Below are positions 37,792 to 48,734 of a DNA stretch of 64,000 nt, piece by piece (the first letter of the stretch is position 1; the number at the start of each line of letters is the position of its first letter). This DNA is from Paraspadella gotoi. Its lineage: Eukaryota; Chaetognatha. The notes under the pieces are model-generated. The model searched no databases, had not been told where the DNA came from, and saw only the letters and a list, made by a program, of their open reading frames with translations. Position numbers and translations under genes: made by a program. Where the stretch lies: contig CM119267.1 in assembly GCA_051294375.1 (NCBI GenBank), positions 301,409 through 365,408 on the forward strand, read 5' to 3'.

Positions 37792-38826
37792 AGAGCTACC
37801 AATGCCTTTATTACTAAAATGTTTTTTTTTTCACTTAAGTTTCCTCTTAAGATTTTTCCCGAAGATGACCTCGGAATTTTATCCAAGAACTGCACTCCGC
37901 CTCGCAACCTCATATGTGACATTATTCTTTGATTCATGAATTCTTGAACATGAGCTTCGTCAACATTTTTTACCCCATCTCTCAGAACAATGAATGCTTT
38001 AGGCAGTTCTCCTACATCCTCTGAAGCATTTACTCCAACAACAGCAGCAATCAACAACATCAGGATGCGTCAAGAGAAGCGATTCCAACTCCACCGGGCA
38101 ATTTGATGTCCTTTGTACTTGATCATTTCCTTTAAAACGCCCAGTAATATAAAGTTGACCTTCGGATGAAAACCGTCCAATATCTCCCGTTTGAAACCAA
38201 CTTCTACAAAACTTTCTTCCGATGCCCTCGTATTGTTCAAATAGCCTTTCATAATTTGTGGGCCTCGTACCAAAATCTCACCTTGTTCCTCTTCATTTGC
38301 ATCTCGACCCGTTTCTGGATTCACAATTCGTGCTTCCGTGTTCTGCACTAAAATTCCACTCGAGCCTGGGAGCTGCATCCTCGGACAAGAAGACATTGCT
38401 GTCACAATTGATGACGTTTCTGTTAACCCGTAACCTTGACGATGATCAATAATATTGCATCGTTGTTTGAACATAGATTCTTCATCGGCGCTCAATGGTG
38501 CAGCACCACAAAAAATTGTACGAATGGAAGACACGTCATAGTCATCAACCAGAGGATTCTTGGCTAGGAAAATTACAAGAGTTGGAACAAGATGCATCAC
38601 CGTTATGCGGTGTAATTGGATGGCAGAAAGAAATGAGGCCGGCTTAAAAGCTGGAAGAGTAACGACGCATACATGATGGAGAGTCAAATTGAAAAGGACT
38701 TCAAACAAGCCGTAGACATGGTAGAAAGGTAGAAGGCCCATTATGCATTCATCGTGAGTAGAAAATATAAATGTGAATTGCGTAGTAGGGTGGAGTGATG
38801 AAAAGATTGAGTGATTGAATATTATT
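37792..38826 (-). pseudogene. Ligase C last exon, inverted copy with small indels
   Basis: Mirror of 25514-26551. Keeps [18 protein letters not shown] and IPRSSSGKILRG, but the frame shifts near 38070-38210 and the acceptor is altered to CACG. Confidence 0.75.
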
Positions 38827-39899
38827 TTTTTGCTGCCTATGGACATGTAATTAATAAATTTTAAATCCTTTTAAAAATTTTTGTAGCATAACAGTATAGT
38901 AAATTAATTATTTATGTAATAATATCCTTAAATATCTTAAATTTCAAAATATTTTTTTTTAATTTTTAAGAACAGATTTGATTTACCGTAAAAAACTAAG
39001 AAACTTTTATAAAATATGTTATATGATATTCTAATGTTTAGATCATAAAAAATGACTAAAATGTTTAACATAAATAAGTTTTTACTACAGAGAATAAAAA
39101 GTCATGAATTTTTACCTTTTTTCCATTTTAAATGCTGAAGAAGAATATTTGATAACATGTTTTATATTTTTGATTCAACTTTTTATGAAGAATCTGAATC
39201 TTTAATAAAGTTTAAAAAAAAATTTTTAAAATGTATTATTTTATAAGAATATTACTACAAATATATTATATTTTACTATTATGTTCCGAGACAATACAAA
39301 AAAAATATTTTTTGTACTAGTTAATCATACTATCTCATATCTGAATATACTTGTTCAGTCATTCAAGTAATTTTTTTGCTCTGAGTGCTCCACTCTATTG
39401 CGTAGTCTTCTGAAGCATTCAAAAATATTACCCTTCCAAAAAAAACCAGCTACATTGTTAGAAATGATTTTAAATCAAACAAATTCTCTTCGTGAATATC
39501 TGAATCACGTCAATTGGTTTTTGTCTCAACTTAATGATTTATATTATCTTTACTCTCATGGTCGAATTCCTACCAATAATAATTAATGATTGAATTCTCA
39601 ATAATTTTAAAGAAGATCTTTTTCTCATTGGTCATTAAATTTAGTCTTTGTATAAAAGAAAGGGCAACTTTTATTTTTGAAGAGATTGCCCTGGACCATA
39701 AGGTAATTGATTGATTTACTGAAATTATTAAATAGTGGAATTAGTATTAATAAATGGTTATTTTTTGTAGCTTTTGAGCTTCCACAGCTCTTCCACTCTT
39801 CTGATTGCTCTTCCAATGGCTTTACTGATTGCTATTTCGATTTAAAGGCGACAAATTATTTTTTCTCATGAGATCGATTGAGAAAAATTTATCTTTTTC

Positions 39900-39979
39900 G
39901 TGAAGTCGACTGTCAAATTATACATGATTTCCTGATCATCATAAAATCGGTCTAAATTAGGCTAAAATTTAATTGTAAG
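39900..39979 (+). repeat. Dispersed repeat, copy 1 of 2
   Basis: AAGTCGACTGTCAAATTATA, then CATGATTTCCTGAT and AATCGGTCTAAATTAGGC to TTAATTGTAAG. It recurs in direct orientation at 41654-41732 with two or three differences. Confidence 0.8.
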
Positions 39980-40056
39980 TATCATTTTTAACAAAACGGG
40001 AAACGAATTTTCACTTACGCCCTCTCCCTTTTCAAAAAAAAAAGGTAAACATTTAG

Positions 40057-41340
40057 ACTTCAAATATTCCGACTGCAAAATGGATTGCGCCGTCGAATGC
40101 AAAGCGTCTAACGAAACTCTGGCCAAGGTGAGAGGTCACCAAATAGAAAATGTGGTAAGAATTTTTTGTTTGTTTGTTGGTTTTTTTTTAGCAGTTTTTG
40201 TGCTTTCTAAATCATTATTTGATAATCTACGTAAAACTTTGGGTCCGCTTTGGCTTCAGCGGCGAAATGGAATTAGCCAAATGGATAATGTGGTTTTCAT
40301 TATGACAGAGAGAGAGAAAACAATGATTTACCTTCTGAACTTTCGGAAGAATTCGTTTGAATGCAGAGGATTACGATTGTCTCTCGTTTGCCCTTTCATG
40401 CCCCGTATGGCTCAGGGCCCCCACCACTTGGGCGAATGCAAAGGCAAAAAGTGGACGAAATACAACATCACTCATTGTCTCACAATCGAAGAAGCTTTGC
40501 GGAAATCTAAGGATCCAACGCGCGAAGAGATTTGGCTCGGAGTCGATTGCAGCAAGAACCACATCTTCTCCAACGACTCCAGGGATCAGGAGTTGCTGCA
40601 GATTTTCAGGCAAAGGAGGAAAATAGTTTTATTAAGAGTTAAGACTTGAGTAATAGAAGTTGCTGCAGACATTTAACTCTAACTGGTTTCATGAGCTTTG
40701 CTTTGCTTTGCTTTGCTTTGCTTTGCTTTGCTTTGCTTTTCTTTTCTTTTCTTTTCTTTTCTTTTCTTTTCTTTTCTTTTCTTTTCTTTTCTTTTCTTTT
40801 CTTTTCTTTTCTTTTCTTTTCTTTTCTTTTTATTTCCTTTCTTCTCTTTTTTCTCCTCTATACTCTTCTCTCAGCTATACCAACAAGAAAGGCTGGGTGA
40901 TCTGCAAACATTCACAGCGCGAGAATCGCAGAGCAAAGGCTCCAACTGTGGCTGGAACCATCATCGTGAGAGAAGAATGACTTAAGAATGTCGGACCCTG
41001 TCATGTCATGTCTTGTTATGGAAATATGGTATGTCATGAATGTCGAAAATAATTCTAATGACAAAAGAATTTATCTATTGATTGCTTTTAATGCCCAGAG
41101 CATTTTGTCACTTTTCACACCTCTCCTTTCATCTCTCACGCCATTTCTAACGCCATCTCTCACGCCATCTCTCACGCCATCACTCACGCCATCTCTCGCT
41201 ACACACCCACCTATCAGGATGTGATCGAACGTCACTCTCACGACAAAAAAGGAAAGAAGACGCATTTTCATCTTCCTTCTGCTGTGAATTTGGGAAAATG
41301 TAAAAATGGGAAATGGACTAAAGCAAAGACTGGACCACAG
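40057..41340 (+). CDS. SLC9C-type exchanger, part 2: Cys-rich ectodomain
   Basis: Exons: 40057-40127 (FKYSDCKMDCAVECKASNET), about 40370-40636 (LVCPFMPRMAQGPHHLGECK, GKKWTKYNITHC, EEIWLGVDCSKNHIF), about 40875-40968 (TNKKGWVICKHSQRENRRAK) and 41218-41340 (HLPSAVNLGKCKNGKWTKAK). The last exon joins in phase 0 to the exon at 41804, which begins VCEYPRHD and runs straight into a transmembrane helix; this places the Cys-rich region outside the membrane. The motif C-x-(G/N)-K-W followed by a Cys 8-10 residues later occurs in three exons. I do not recognise the domain with certainty; a divergent Sushi-like module is possible. The donor of the second exon is unclear. Confidence 0.6.
40690..40845. 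repeat. (GCTTT)n then (TTTTC)n pentanucleotide tract
   Basis: Starts as TTTGC repeats and changes to about 20 copies of TTTTC, forming the pyrimidine-rich end of the intron before the 40875 exon. Confidence 0.85.
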
Positions 41341-41559
41341 GTAGGGAGAGAATCTTTCTCTCTCTCTCTCTTCTCCCCTCTCTCTCCCTCTCCCTCCCCC
41401 TCTCTCTCCCTCTCTCTCTCCCTCTCTCACTCCTTTCACCATCTGCGCCAACATTCATAATTGAAAAAAATAAATTGTACGCAGCTCATATTATGATGCC
41501 AATCAATACGTGACAATGGGCAACACAAGCGGTGGAATATGAAATGAGAGAGAGAGGGT

Positions 41560-41563
<4 letters not shown>

Positions 41564-41626
<63 letters not shown>
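41564..41626. repeat. (GA)n microsatellite
   Basis: Uninterrupted GA dinucleotides, followed at 41654-41732 by the second copy of the dispersed repeat of 39900 and more GA at 41730-41765. Confidence 0.85.
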
Positions 41627-41627
<1 letters not shown>

Positions 41628-41803
41628 GATTCAGACAAATTCAGCCCTTTCGGGAAGTCGACTGTCAAATTATACATGATTTCCTGATTCTCATAAAATC
41701 GGTTTAAATTAGGCTAAAATTTAATTGTAAGAGAGAGAGAGAGAAAGAGACAGAGAGAGAGAGCGCGCGCTAGACAGAGACAGAGACATCTCCCCAATTC
41801 CAG

Positions 41804-44800
41804 GTCTGTGAATATCCCCGTCACGACATCGAGGATCACTCCTTCCCCTGGGTTCTCCTCTCGCTCTCTCTCTTTCTCCTCCTGGGAGTTGCGGTGATGA
41901 ACTTCATCCGGGTCACTCACATCCCGATTCCGTATACAGTCCTGCTTCTCTTTCTCGGAATCATCTTCGGCGCCATTTTTTACGCCGTATTCAGGACGCA
42001 GGTACAAGCTGGTTTATTTGAGAGCGATTGGTTCTCAATGAGTGGTTGAAAGTGATTGGTTCTAGATGACGGATTTGTTTCTTTGCTGGTGATTGGTTGA
42101 TTGGTTCCAACCCTTCTACACTTTAAGCATTTGATTGGTTCCAACCCTGCTCCAATTGAGCCTTTGATTGGTTCCAACCCTGCTCCACTTTAAGCCTTCG
42201 ATTGGTTCCGACCCTCCTTACTCAATCAGAAACGGTTGCCGGTTTTTGAATCATGTTTTTACGGTTTATATACTATTAAAATGAACTTATGTACAAACTT
42301 ATGTACCCATAACGTCGTATTACGCTCCGCTTCCCCTAGGCTTTAGAGAAAAAAAAATTCTCACCAGCTCACTATCGCCTGTATACTCCCCGCCCACTTA
42401 ATCAACCTCAACTAAGTCACGTGGAGTCATAGATTTCGACGATGCTTGGACAAACGATTTCTCGATGGAAAGATTTCATTGGAGTCTCGCCGACCTGTCT
42501 CTCCTTTCGACATCTGCAGGTTTGAAAAAAAGTAACCTTTCGTTGTTTTTGTTGAAGTCGCNNNNNNNNNNNNNNNNNNNNNNNNNNNNNNNNNNNNNNN
42601 NNNNNNNNNNNNNNNNNNNNNNNNNNNNNNNNNNNNNNNNNNNNNNNNNNNNNNNNNNNNNNNNNNNNNNNNNNNNNNNNNNNNNNNNNNNNNNNNNNNN
42701 NNNNNNNNNNNNNNNNNNNNNNNNNNNNNNNNNNNNNNNNNNNNNNNNNNNNNNNNNNNNNNNNNNNNNNNNNNNNNNNNNNNNNNNNNNNNNNNNNNNN
42801 NNNNNNNNNNNNNNNNNNNNNNNNNNNNNNNNNNNNNNNNNNNNNNNNNNNNNNNNNNNNNNNNNNNNNNNNNNNNNNNNNNNNNNNNNNNNNNNNNNNN
42901 NNNNNNNNNNNNNNNNNNNNNNNNNNNNNNNNNNNNNNNNNNNNNNNNNNNNNNNNNNNNNNNNNNNNNNNNNNNNNNNNNNNNNNNNNNNNNNNNNNNN
43001 NNNNNNNNNNNNNNNNNNNNNNNNNNNNNNNNNNNNNNNNNNNNNNNNNNNNNNNNNNNNNNNNNNNNNNNNNNNNNNNNNNNNNNNNNNNNNNNNNNNN
43101 NNNNNNNNNNNNNNNNNNNNNNNNNNNNNNNNNNNNNNNNNNNNNNNNNNNNNNNNNNNNNNNNNNNNNNNNNNNNNNNNNNNNNNNNNNNNNNNNNNNN
43201 NNNNNNNNNNNNNNNNNNNNNNNNNNNNNNNNNNNNNNNNNNNNNNNNNNNNNNNNNNNNNNNNNNNNNNNNNNNNNNNNNNNNNNNNNNNNNNNNNNNN
43301 NNNNNNNNNNNNNNNNNNNNNNNNNNNNNNNNNNNNNNNNNNNNNNNNNNNNNNNNNNNNNNNNNNNNNNNNNNNNNNNNNNNNNNNNNNNNNNNNNNNN
43401 NNNNNNNNNNNNNNNNNNNNNNNNNNNNNNNNNNNNNNNNNNNNNNNNNNNNNNNNNNNNNNNNNNNNNNNNNNNNNNNNNNNNNNNNNNNNNNNNNNNN
43501 NNNNNNNNNNNNNNNNNNNNNNNNNNNNNTTCGAATCCGCCTTCGGAATGCCGACCGACATGTTCATCCGATCCGTGTGGAGCATCTTGCTCGTCGCCAT
43601 GCCAGGGATCATCATTGCCACTCTGCTCACGGCTCTTTGCGTCACTTACATTCCTTAGTAAGATTAGATTCGATCGATTGATTGGATTGATTGATTGGAT
43701 CGATTGAATTGTACTCCGGACCTCCCTGAATATTCGACTGCTTGTTTTTATGCCCAAGTCAACGCTTGTTTTGCTTACCTTACCCACTTTTCCCCTCCCA
43801 TTGCCTTCCGATCGAAACTAACACCGCCAAGCTTCGACATGAAATTCAACGTTGCGTTGGCGTTGGGCGCCACCGTCTCCGCCACGGATCCTGTAGCCGT
43901 CGTTTCCATTCTCGCGGAATCAGGAGCGCCAAAGTATTTGTCCGTCTTGATCGAAGGTTAAGACGAGGATAAAGTTGATAGCGTTGAAAAGTTTCGTTGT
44001 AGTCGGGCTCCAAAAGCATAAAGCGTGATTCTTTCAGTTTGGTGGCTCAATGAGTAAAGGCATTCGGCTCATGACCATTGGGCGCCGGGATCGATCCCCA
44101 AGTGGTAACTACCCTGCGGGAAGCGTGAGGACGTTCGGAAACTCCCTTGGGGGGGCGTGGGGAAAAATCCGGAACTTGGTTTAAAGTGCAGAACCCGTTC
44201 CATCGCTGCGAGAGGGGCTTAAAGAAGATGCGAATTATTCACTATTCACTGAATAGTATTCAGCCCACTTAGTGCCTTATTTTTGTTTGTTTGTTTTGGT
44301 CGTTTTATGATAAAGATTGATGTAGATATAAGTATTTAAATTATATAGGCGCGAAGTTAGTTGAACATTACTTCCGTAACTTCAGTAAATCCCGCTAGCA
44401 GCCTTGGACCCGGTGCTGGGCTTGGAACTTGGCCCGGGGGTTCGATACCAAGGCCGTTGACGGCCGTCATAAACCCTTCCCGAAAAGCAGATACCGGGTT
44501 GGGACTGAGCCCGGTATCTAGTGGTCACGAGCTCATGGCTTTTTACCTTTTTTAATAATCAGTAATCTCGGTTGATGACGTAAACTATTATATTATGGTC
44601 GTTGTTTTGGTTGTCAAGGCGAATCTCTGCTCAACGACGGTGCTGCCATCTTTCTCTTTGAAATGTTCGCCGAATACAAAGGACAAAAAGAAGTGCCAGN
44701 NNNNNNNNNCGTGGTTCGGTTGCTCGGGGGTTCTGACCGTCGTCGTCATGGGCCTTTACATGGGTCACGCCAAGACGGCAATCTCCTTGGAAACGGAACA

Positions 44801-47773
44801 TTTCTTGCACGAGTTTATGTGTCTCTGCGCTTGGGTCGCAAACACGTTGCTGTTCATAGCCTCCGGAGTTATCATCTTTAACACGATGATTAGGTGATGG
44901 ACGGATCAATCAATCAATCAATTAATAGCTCTGTTATAAGTTTGTTAGTTGCGCCACGTGTACTCTATAAGTCACTTTTCGGTCGGTCGGTCGGTATGTC
45001 TGTCCGTCGGATTGTCCTACTTACGTTAAAAATGCTCGTAACTCGCCCATAGTTGGTTGCTCATTTGTTAAGACAGAAAAAAACCTCAAATCTAAGGGAC
45101 TGCAAGCGCCGCCTTCCAGAAATCCTAAAACTATAAAGAATAAAAGATATAATTTCAATGCAGTGCTTGTCATAAATACAAATACTGAAGAGACAGTGAT
45201 TATTGATATATGTTAATGACAGAACCGTTCAATATAAGCAGTCCCTGAGCTTCGGATCAGGCTGTAACACCGAGTTACAGGCGGGTTAAGCGCCCCGTCC
45301 CTCTAAACTGCTAGGCGACCACCGGGCTAGAACCCCGGACCTTCGGGTTGGGATGCGAATGACTTGCCTCCGGCACCAATGGCCGCTGATGAACGGTTGG
45401 TGGATTTTAGTCCACCATAATACAATTAGTCAAGTAATCACGTGTTCACGTGAAAAGAAAGTCAATGCGTCGCAACACATTGGATGGACCTTGTTGTTTA
45501 TATAAGAAATNNNNNNNNNNNNNNNNNNNNNNNNNNNNNNNNNNNNNNNNNNNNNNNNNNNNNNNNNNNNNNNNNNNNNNNNNNNNNNNNNNNNNNNNNN
45601 NNNNNNNNNNNNNNNNNNNNNNNNNNNNNNNNNNNNNNNNNNNNNNNNNNNNNNNNNNNNNNNNNNNNNNNNNNNNNNNNNNNNNNNNNNNNNNNNNNNN
45701 NNNNNNNNNNNNNNNNNNNNNNNNNNNNNNNNNNNNNNNNNNNNNNNNNNNNNNNNNNNNNNNNNNNNNNNNNNNNNNNNNNNNNNNNNNNNNNNNNNNN
45801 NNNNNNNNNNNNNNNNNNNNNNNNNNNNNNNNNNNNNNNGTTATAAAATATTGTTTTAAACGAATTATCCACCGGTGCCAAAGTTATAAAATATTTAAAG
45901 TTTAATATTTAATATTTAATATTTAATATTTAAGTTATAAAATAGTTCAAAGTTATAAAATATTGTTTTAAACGAATTATCCACCGGTGCCTCCTCTTTC
46001 GGGAAGCGCGACAACGGCCGTAAACCGCCTTGGGGGCGTGGAAAACCCTCAAGCCTGGTTCCAAGCCCAGGGACCCGTTCCATGGGTGCTAGAGGGGATT
46101 AAAGAAGTTGCGGAGAGTCATCTTCAGCCCTCTGAGCGCCTTATTCGCAGGTTACTTCATGGCGGAAGCGTGGTTCGGTTGCTNNNNNNNNNNNNNNNNN
46201 NNNNNNNNNNNNNNNNNNNNNNNNNNNNNNNNNNNNNNNNNNNNNNNNNNNNNNNNNNNNNNNNNNNNNNNNNNNNNNNNNNNNNNNNNNNNNNNNNNNN
46301 NNNNNNNNNNNNNNNNNNNNNNNNNNNNNNNNNNNNNNNNNNNNNNNNNNNNNNNNNNNNNNNNNNNNNNNNNNNNNNNNNNNNNNNNNNNNNNNNNNNN
46401 NNNNNNNNNNNNNNNNNNNNNNNNNNNNNNNNNNNNNNNNNNNNNNNNNNNNCGGTCTGTCGGTCGGTCGGTATGTCTGTCCATCGGATTGTCCTACTTA
46501 CGTTAAAAATGCTCGTAACTTGCCAATAGTTGGTTGCTCATTTGTTAAGACAGAAAAAACCTCAAATCTAAGGGACTGCAAGCGCCGCCTTCCAGAAATC
46601 CTAAAACTATAAATAATATAATTTTTATATTGGTTGTACCAATTTCATAAGACATAATTTCAATGCAGTCCTTGTCATAAATACAAATACAATATAAAGA
46701 GGTTTGTTAAACAAATTTCTTAGTCAAGTAATCACGTGTTCACGTGAAAAGAAGGTCAACGTGGCGCAACACATTGGACCTTGTTGTTTATATAAGAAAT
46801 GAATGAATGAATCAATAAATCAGTGAACGAGTGAACGAATGGCACAAAGAGAGACGATAACGAACTGGGTGAATGATTGAAATGATGGAAAACTTGAATG
46901 GAGTTCGACCCAACTGGATCCAGCGTCACGGGAACGCACATTCTTCGAGCAAGTTATGCCTTGGTGATGGATTGGTGAACATTTTAATTGTCTTTATGGA
47001 TATCATGCACGTCGTCAGATCAATAGTTCTAACTTCTCTTCTGGTCCTACTATATGCAATTTTCAGGGGTGAGACNNNNNNNNNNNNNNNNNNNNNNNNN
47101 AGAGAGAGAGAGAGAGAGAGAGAAATTATTCATTTTGTCAATTATTCTTAATTATTCCATTGTGATCATTTGTGATTTTTATTTTTATTTATTAAGAATT
47201 TCAATTGAGATTTGGATTTTCTTCGGTCGCGTTATCATTGATTCATTATTTTCATTCGTTTTCTAAAAGGTTCATTTTTTCCAATCTACCCAATATTCCA
47301 TTTATACATTCATTCATTCATTCATTCATTCATTCATTCATTCATTCATTCATTATTTCATTCACAACATAATTACCCTCTTTATTCTCTTTTTCCTTCA
47401 TTATTTCAAACGCTTCAAATTCATTCATCCCATTCATTCATTCATCCCATTCATTCATTCATCCCATTCATTCATTCATCCCATTCATTCATCCCATTCA
47501 TTCCTTCCTTCAGCTACGGCTTCACCTACAAGACTTTCATCATCGTCGTCCACGGCGCCCTCCGCGGGGCCGTCGGGTTGGCCCTGGGTCTGGTCATGGC
47601 ACGGGGCATGACCCCTAACCCGGACGTGAACGCCAAGGGTCAGAGCATCATGATCCTCCTCTCTGGGATCGTGATCATCACGCTCATGTTCAACGCTGTG
47701 ACTGTGACTCCGATTCTCAAGTGTCTCGGGTTTATGAGGATCACGCCGATGAAGCGGAGAATGATAGATAAGG
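41804..47773 (+). CDS. SLC9C: SLC9C-type exchanger, part 3: Na+/H+ exchanger membrane domain
   Basis: Cation/proton antiporter domain. Exons: 41804-42001 (two helices around FIRVTHIPIPYTVLLLFLGI), possibly about 42408-42521 (uncertain), one partly in the 42562-43529 gap and ending 43657 (FESAFGMPTDMF, SILLVAMPGIIIATLL), 43832-43956 (LALGATVSATDPVAVVSIL), 44619 to about 44699 (GESLLNDGAAIFLFEM), 44710-44893 (LTVVVMGLYMGHAKTAIS, EHFLHEFMCLCAWVANTLLF), about 46961-47068 (VNILIVFMDIMHVVR) and 47514-47773 (VVHGALRGAVGLALGLVM). The TDP ion-site motif, the GESLLNDG motif and the ALRGAVGLAL helix identify the family. The start of the 44710 exon (GYFMAEAWFGC) is displaced to 46151-46183. The last exon must leave at 47774 with a GC donor, otherwise TAA at 47776 ends the protein before the clearly related downstream exons. 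One base is probably wrong at the GGGG of the 47068 donor. Confidence 0.88.
42562..43529. other. Assembly gap (968 Ns)
   Basis: Lies within the exchanger domain and hides at least part of one transmembrane exon. Confidence 0.99.
44041..44290 (+). mobile_element. tRNA-derived SINE, family 2, copy 1
   Basis: TGGCTCAATGAGTAAAGGC resembles a pol III A-box region and GGATCGATCCC a B-box. The body (GGGGGGCGTGGGG, CCGTTCCATCGCTGCGAG, GGCTTAAAGAAGATGCG, AGTGCCTTATTTTT) recurs at 45999-46150 and, reversed, at 44371-44545. Confidence 0.65.
44371..44545 (-). mobile_element. tRNA-derived SINE, family 2, inverted copy
   Basis: Reverse strand reads GAGCTCGTGACCACTAGATA, CCGGGCTCAGTCCCAACCCG, then TTCGGGAAGGG, ACGGCCGTCAACGGCC and AAGTTCCAAGCCCAG, aligning to the body of the copy at 45999. 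Confidence 0.6.
44948..45476. mobile_element. MITE-like element, GTTGCGCC ends, copy 2, with a nested SINE
   Basis: Starts GTTGCGCCACGTGTACTC and ends GCGTCGCAACACAT. It shares the interior of the copy at 6642 but is interrupted at about 45185-45420 by a SINE on the minus strand. The right flank GGACCTTGTTGTTTATATAA is identical to that of the copy ending at 46770. Confidence 0.75.
45185..45420 (-). mobile_element. tRNA-derived SINE, family 1, copy 1
   Basis: Minus strand: GGTGGACTAAAATCCACCAA, CCGTTCATCAGCGGCCATTG, GTCCGGGGTTCTAGCCCGGT (B-box-like), GGTCGCCTAGCAG, then AACCCGCCTGTAAC and GAACGGTTCTGTCATT. A second copy lies at 48127-48365. Confidence 0.7.
45511..45839. other. Assembly gap (329 Ns)
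   Basis: N run directly after the flank shared with the element ending at 46770. Confidence 0.99.
45999..46150 (+). mobile_element. tRNA-derived SINE, family 2, truncated copy
   Basis: GGCCGTAAACCGCCTTGGGG, TGGTTCCAAGCCCAGGGACC, CGTTCCATGGGTGCTAGAGG, ATTAAAGAAGTTGCGG and GAGCGCCTTATTCGCAG. Its end appears to supply the acceptor CGCAG for the displaced exchanger exon piece at 46151. Confidence 0.6.
46151..46183 (+). CDS. Displaced start of the exchanger exon that continues at 44710
   Basis: Reads GYFMAEAWFGC and then stops at an N-gap. The bases GCGTGGTTCGGTTGCT are the same as those resuming after the 10-N gap at 44710, so the exon was assembled in two places. Confidence 0.75.
46184..46452. 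other. Assembly gap (269 Ns)
   Basis: N run between the displaced exon piece and the third MITE-like copy. Confidence 0.99.
46453..46770. mobile_element. MITE-like element, GTTGCGCC ends, copy 3 (left end in gap)
   Basis: Shares interior and right end (GTGGCGCAAC) with copies 1 and 2. Lacks the nested SINE of copy 2 but has an ATTTTTATATTGGTTGTACC insertion at about 46618-46653. The right flank is the same as copy 2, suggesting two alleles of one insertion. Confidence 0.75.
47300..47510. repeat. (CATT)n and CATTCATTCATCC minisatellite before an exon
   Basis: A CATT tetranucleotide array then a 15-bp unit repeat leads directly into the acceptor TTCCTTCCTTCAG at 47513. Confidence 0.8.
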
Positions 47774-47785
47774 CATAAGAGGGAG

Positions 47786-47822
<37 letters not shown>

Positions 47823-48126
47823 GGCGAACAAAATTATATTTATCGATTTAATAAAATTCGAAAAGTGAATGGAATCGAATTGGCTAATTAATTTTTATTA
47901 GAAGAAAGAGAGAGACAGCAAAGCTTAGGTTTAACATTTGTAAACAATACAATATACAGAAAAGAATTCCAAATTAGTTTTTTTTTACCGGCGTTCGAAC
48001 TTCGGGAGTGAAACAATTTTCTCAGACAGGATTTGATATTTCTAAAAAATTCGATCGGCAATAATTCAATAAGTCACTTTCGGTCAGTCGGTCAGTTTAT
48101 CCCACTGATATTAAAATTGTTTATAA

Positions 48127-48365
48127 TATGGTGGACTAAAATCCACCAACCGTTCATCAGCGGCCATTTGTGCCGGAGGCAAGTCATTCGCCTCTCAACC
48201 TAAAGATCCAGGTTTCTAGCCTGGTGGTCGCCTAGCAGTTAAGAGGGACGGGGCGCTTAACCCGCCTGTAACACGGTGTTACAGCCTGATCCGAAGCTCA
48301 GGGACTGCTTATATTGAACGGTTCTGTCACTAACACATAACAATTATCACTGTCTCTTCAATAAT
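48127..48365 (+). mobile_element. tRNA-derived SINE, family 1, copy 2
   Basis: Same order of blocks as the minus-strand copy at 45185-45420: GTGGACTAAAATCCACCAAC, GGTTTCTAGCCTGGTGG, GAGGGACGGGGCGCTTAACC and CGGTTCTGTCACTAAC, ending in CTGTCTCTTCAATAAT. Confidence 0.7.
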
Positions 48366-48734
48366 ATGGGTAATACTTAATTCATATTTGTTAGGAAGGT
48401 AAGACTTTTGAAATGCAAATTTATCGCACTTGTTATGAAATTAAACTCCTTAAACCCCTTTAACCCCTTAAACGCCTTAATATTTTGATTAGCCAACTTT
48501 TAAACAGAACCTCAAAGCGAAGCGATAAATCTAAAAAACACAATTCTAATGCAATATGTAACGTTTGTTTACAGTATTACACATTGGAATTACCGTATAA
48601 TATACTAATACTATACTAATATGCTAGTGCGTAGTACCAAATAGTAATAACCAATCTAATACTTAAGGGAGAGGTCTTTTCATACAATTCAAACATTCTT
48701 TTGAAATATTATGCCACTTCATTGATAAGAAAGC

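Larger units (their letters stand above)
32270..39842 (-). repeat. Right (inverted) arm of the large palindrome
   Basis: Reverse complement of 24488-32158. It carries inverted exchanger exons (32285-33160), inverted ligase D (34578-37464) and inverted ligase C (37792 to about 38754). Small errors distinguish it: the ligase C acceptor CTCCAG|ATG reads CTCACG|ATG, and ligase D exon 7 gains two bases (GAATTATATCAG for GAATTGATCAAG). It sits between exon blocks of the exchanger gene that should be adjacent. Confidence 0.9.

Noticed and set aside
40646-40985. Phe/Leu/Ser-rich repeat proteins
   Set aside because: Translation of the TTTTC pentanucleotide array.
42408-42521. Exchanger exon reading VIDFDDAWTNDFSMERFHWS
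   Set aside because: Phase fits, but the acceptor is weak and the sequence does not resemble the expected helix; mentioned as uncertain in the exchanger entry instead of listed separately.
44041-44290. tRNA gene candidates (B-box-like sequences here, at 1730, 45290 and 48210)
   Set aside because: No complete cloverleaf could be drawn and each is joined to a repeated body, so they are SINEs.
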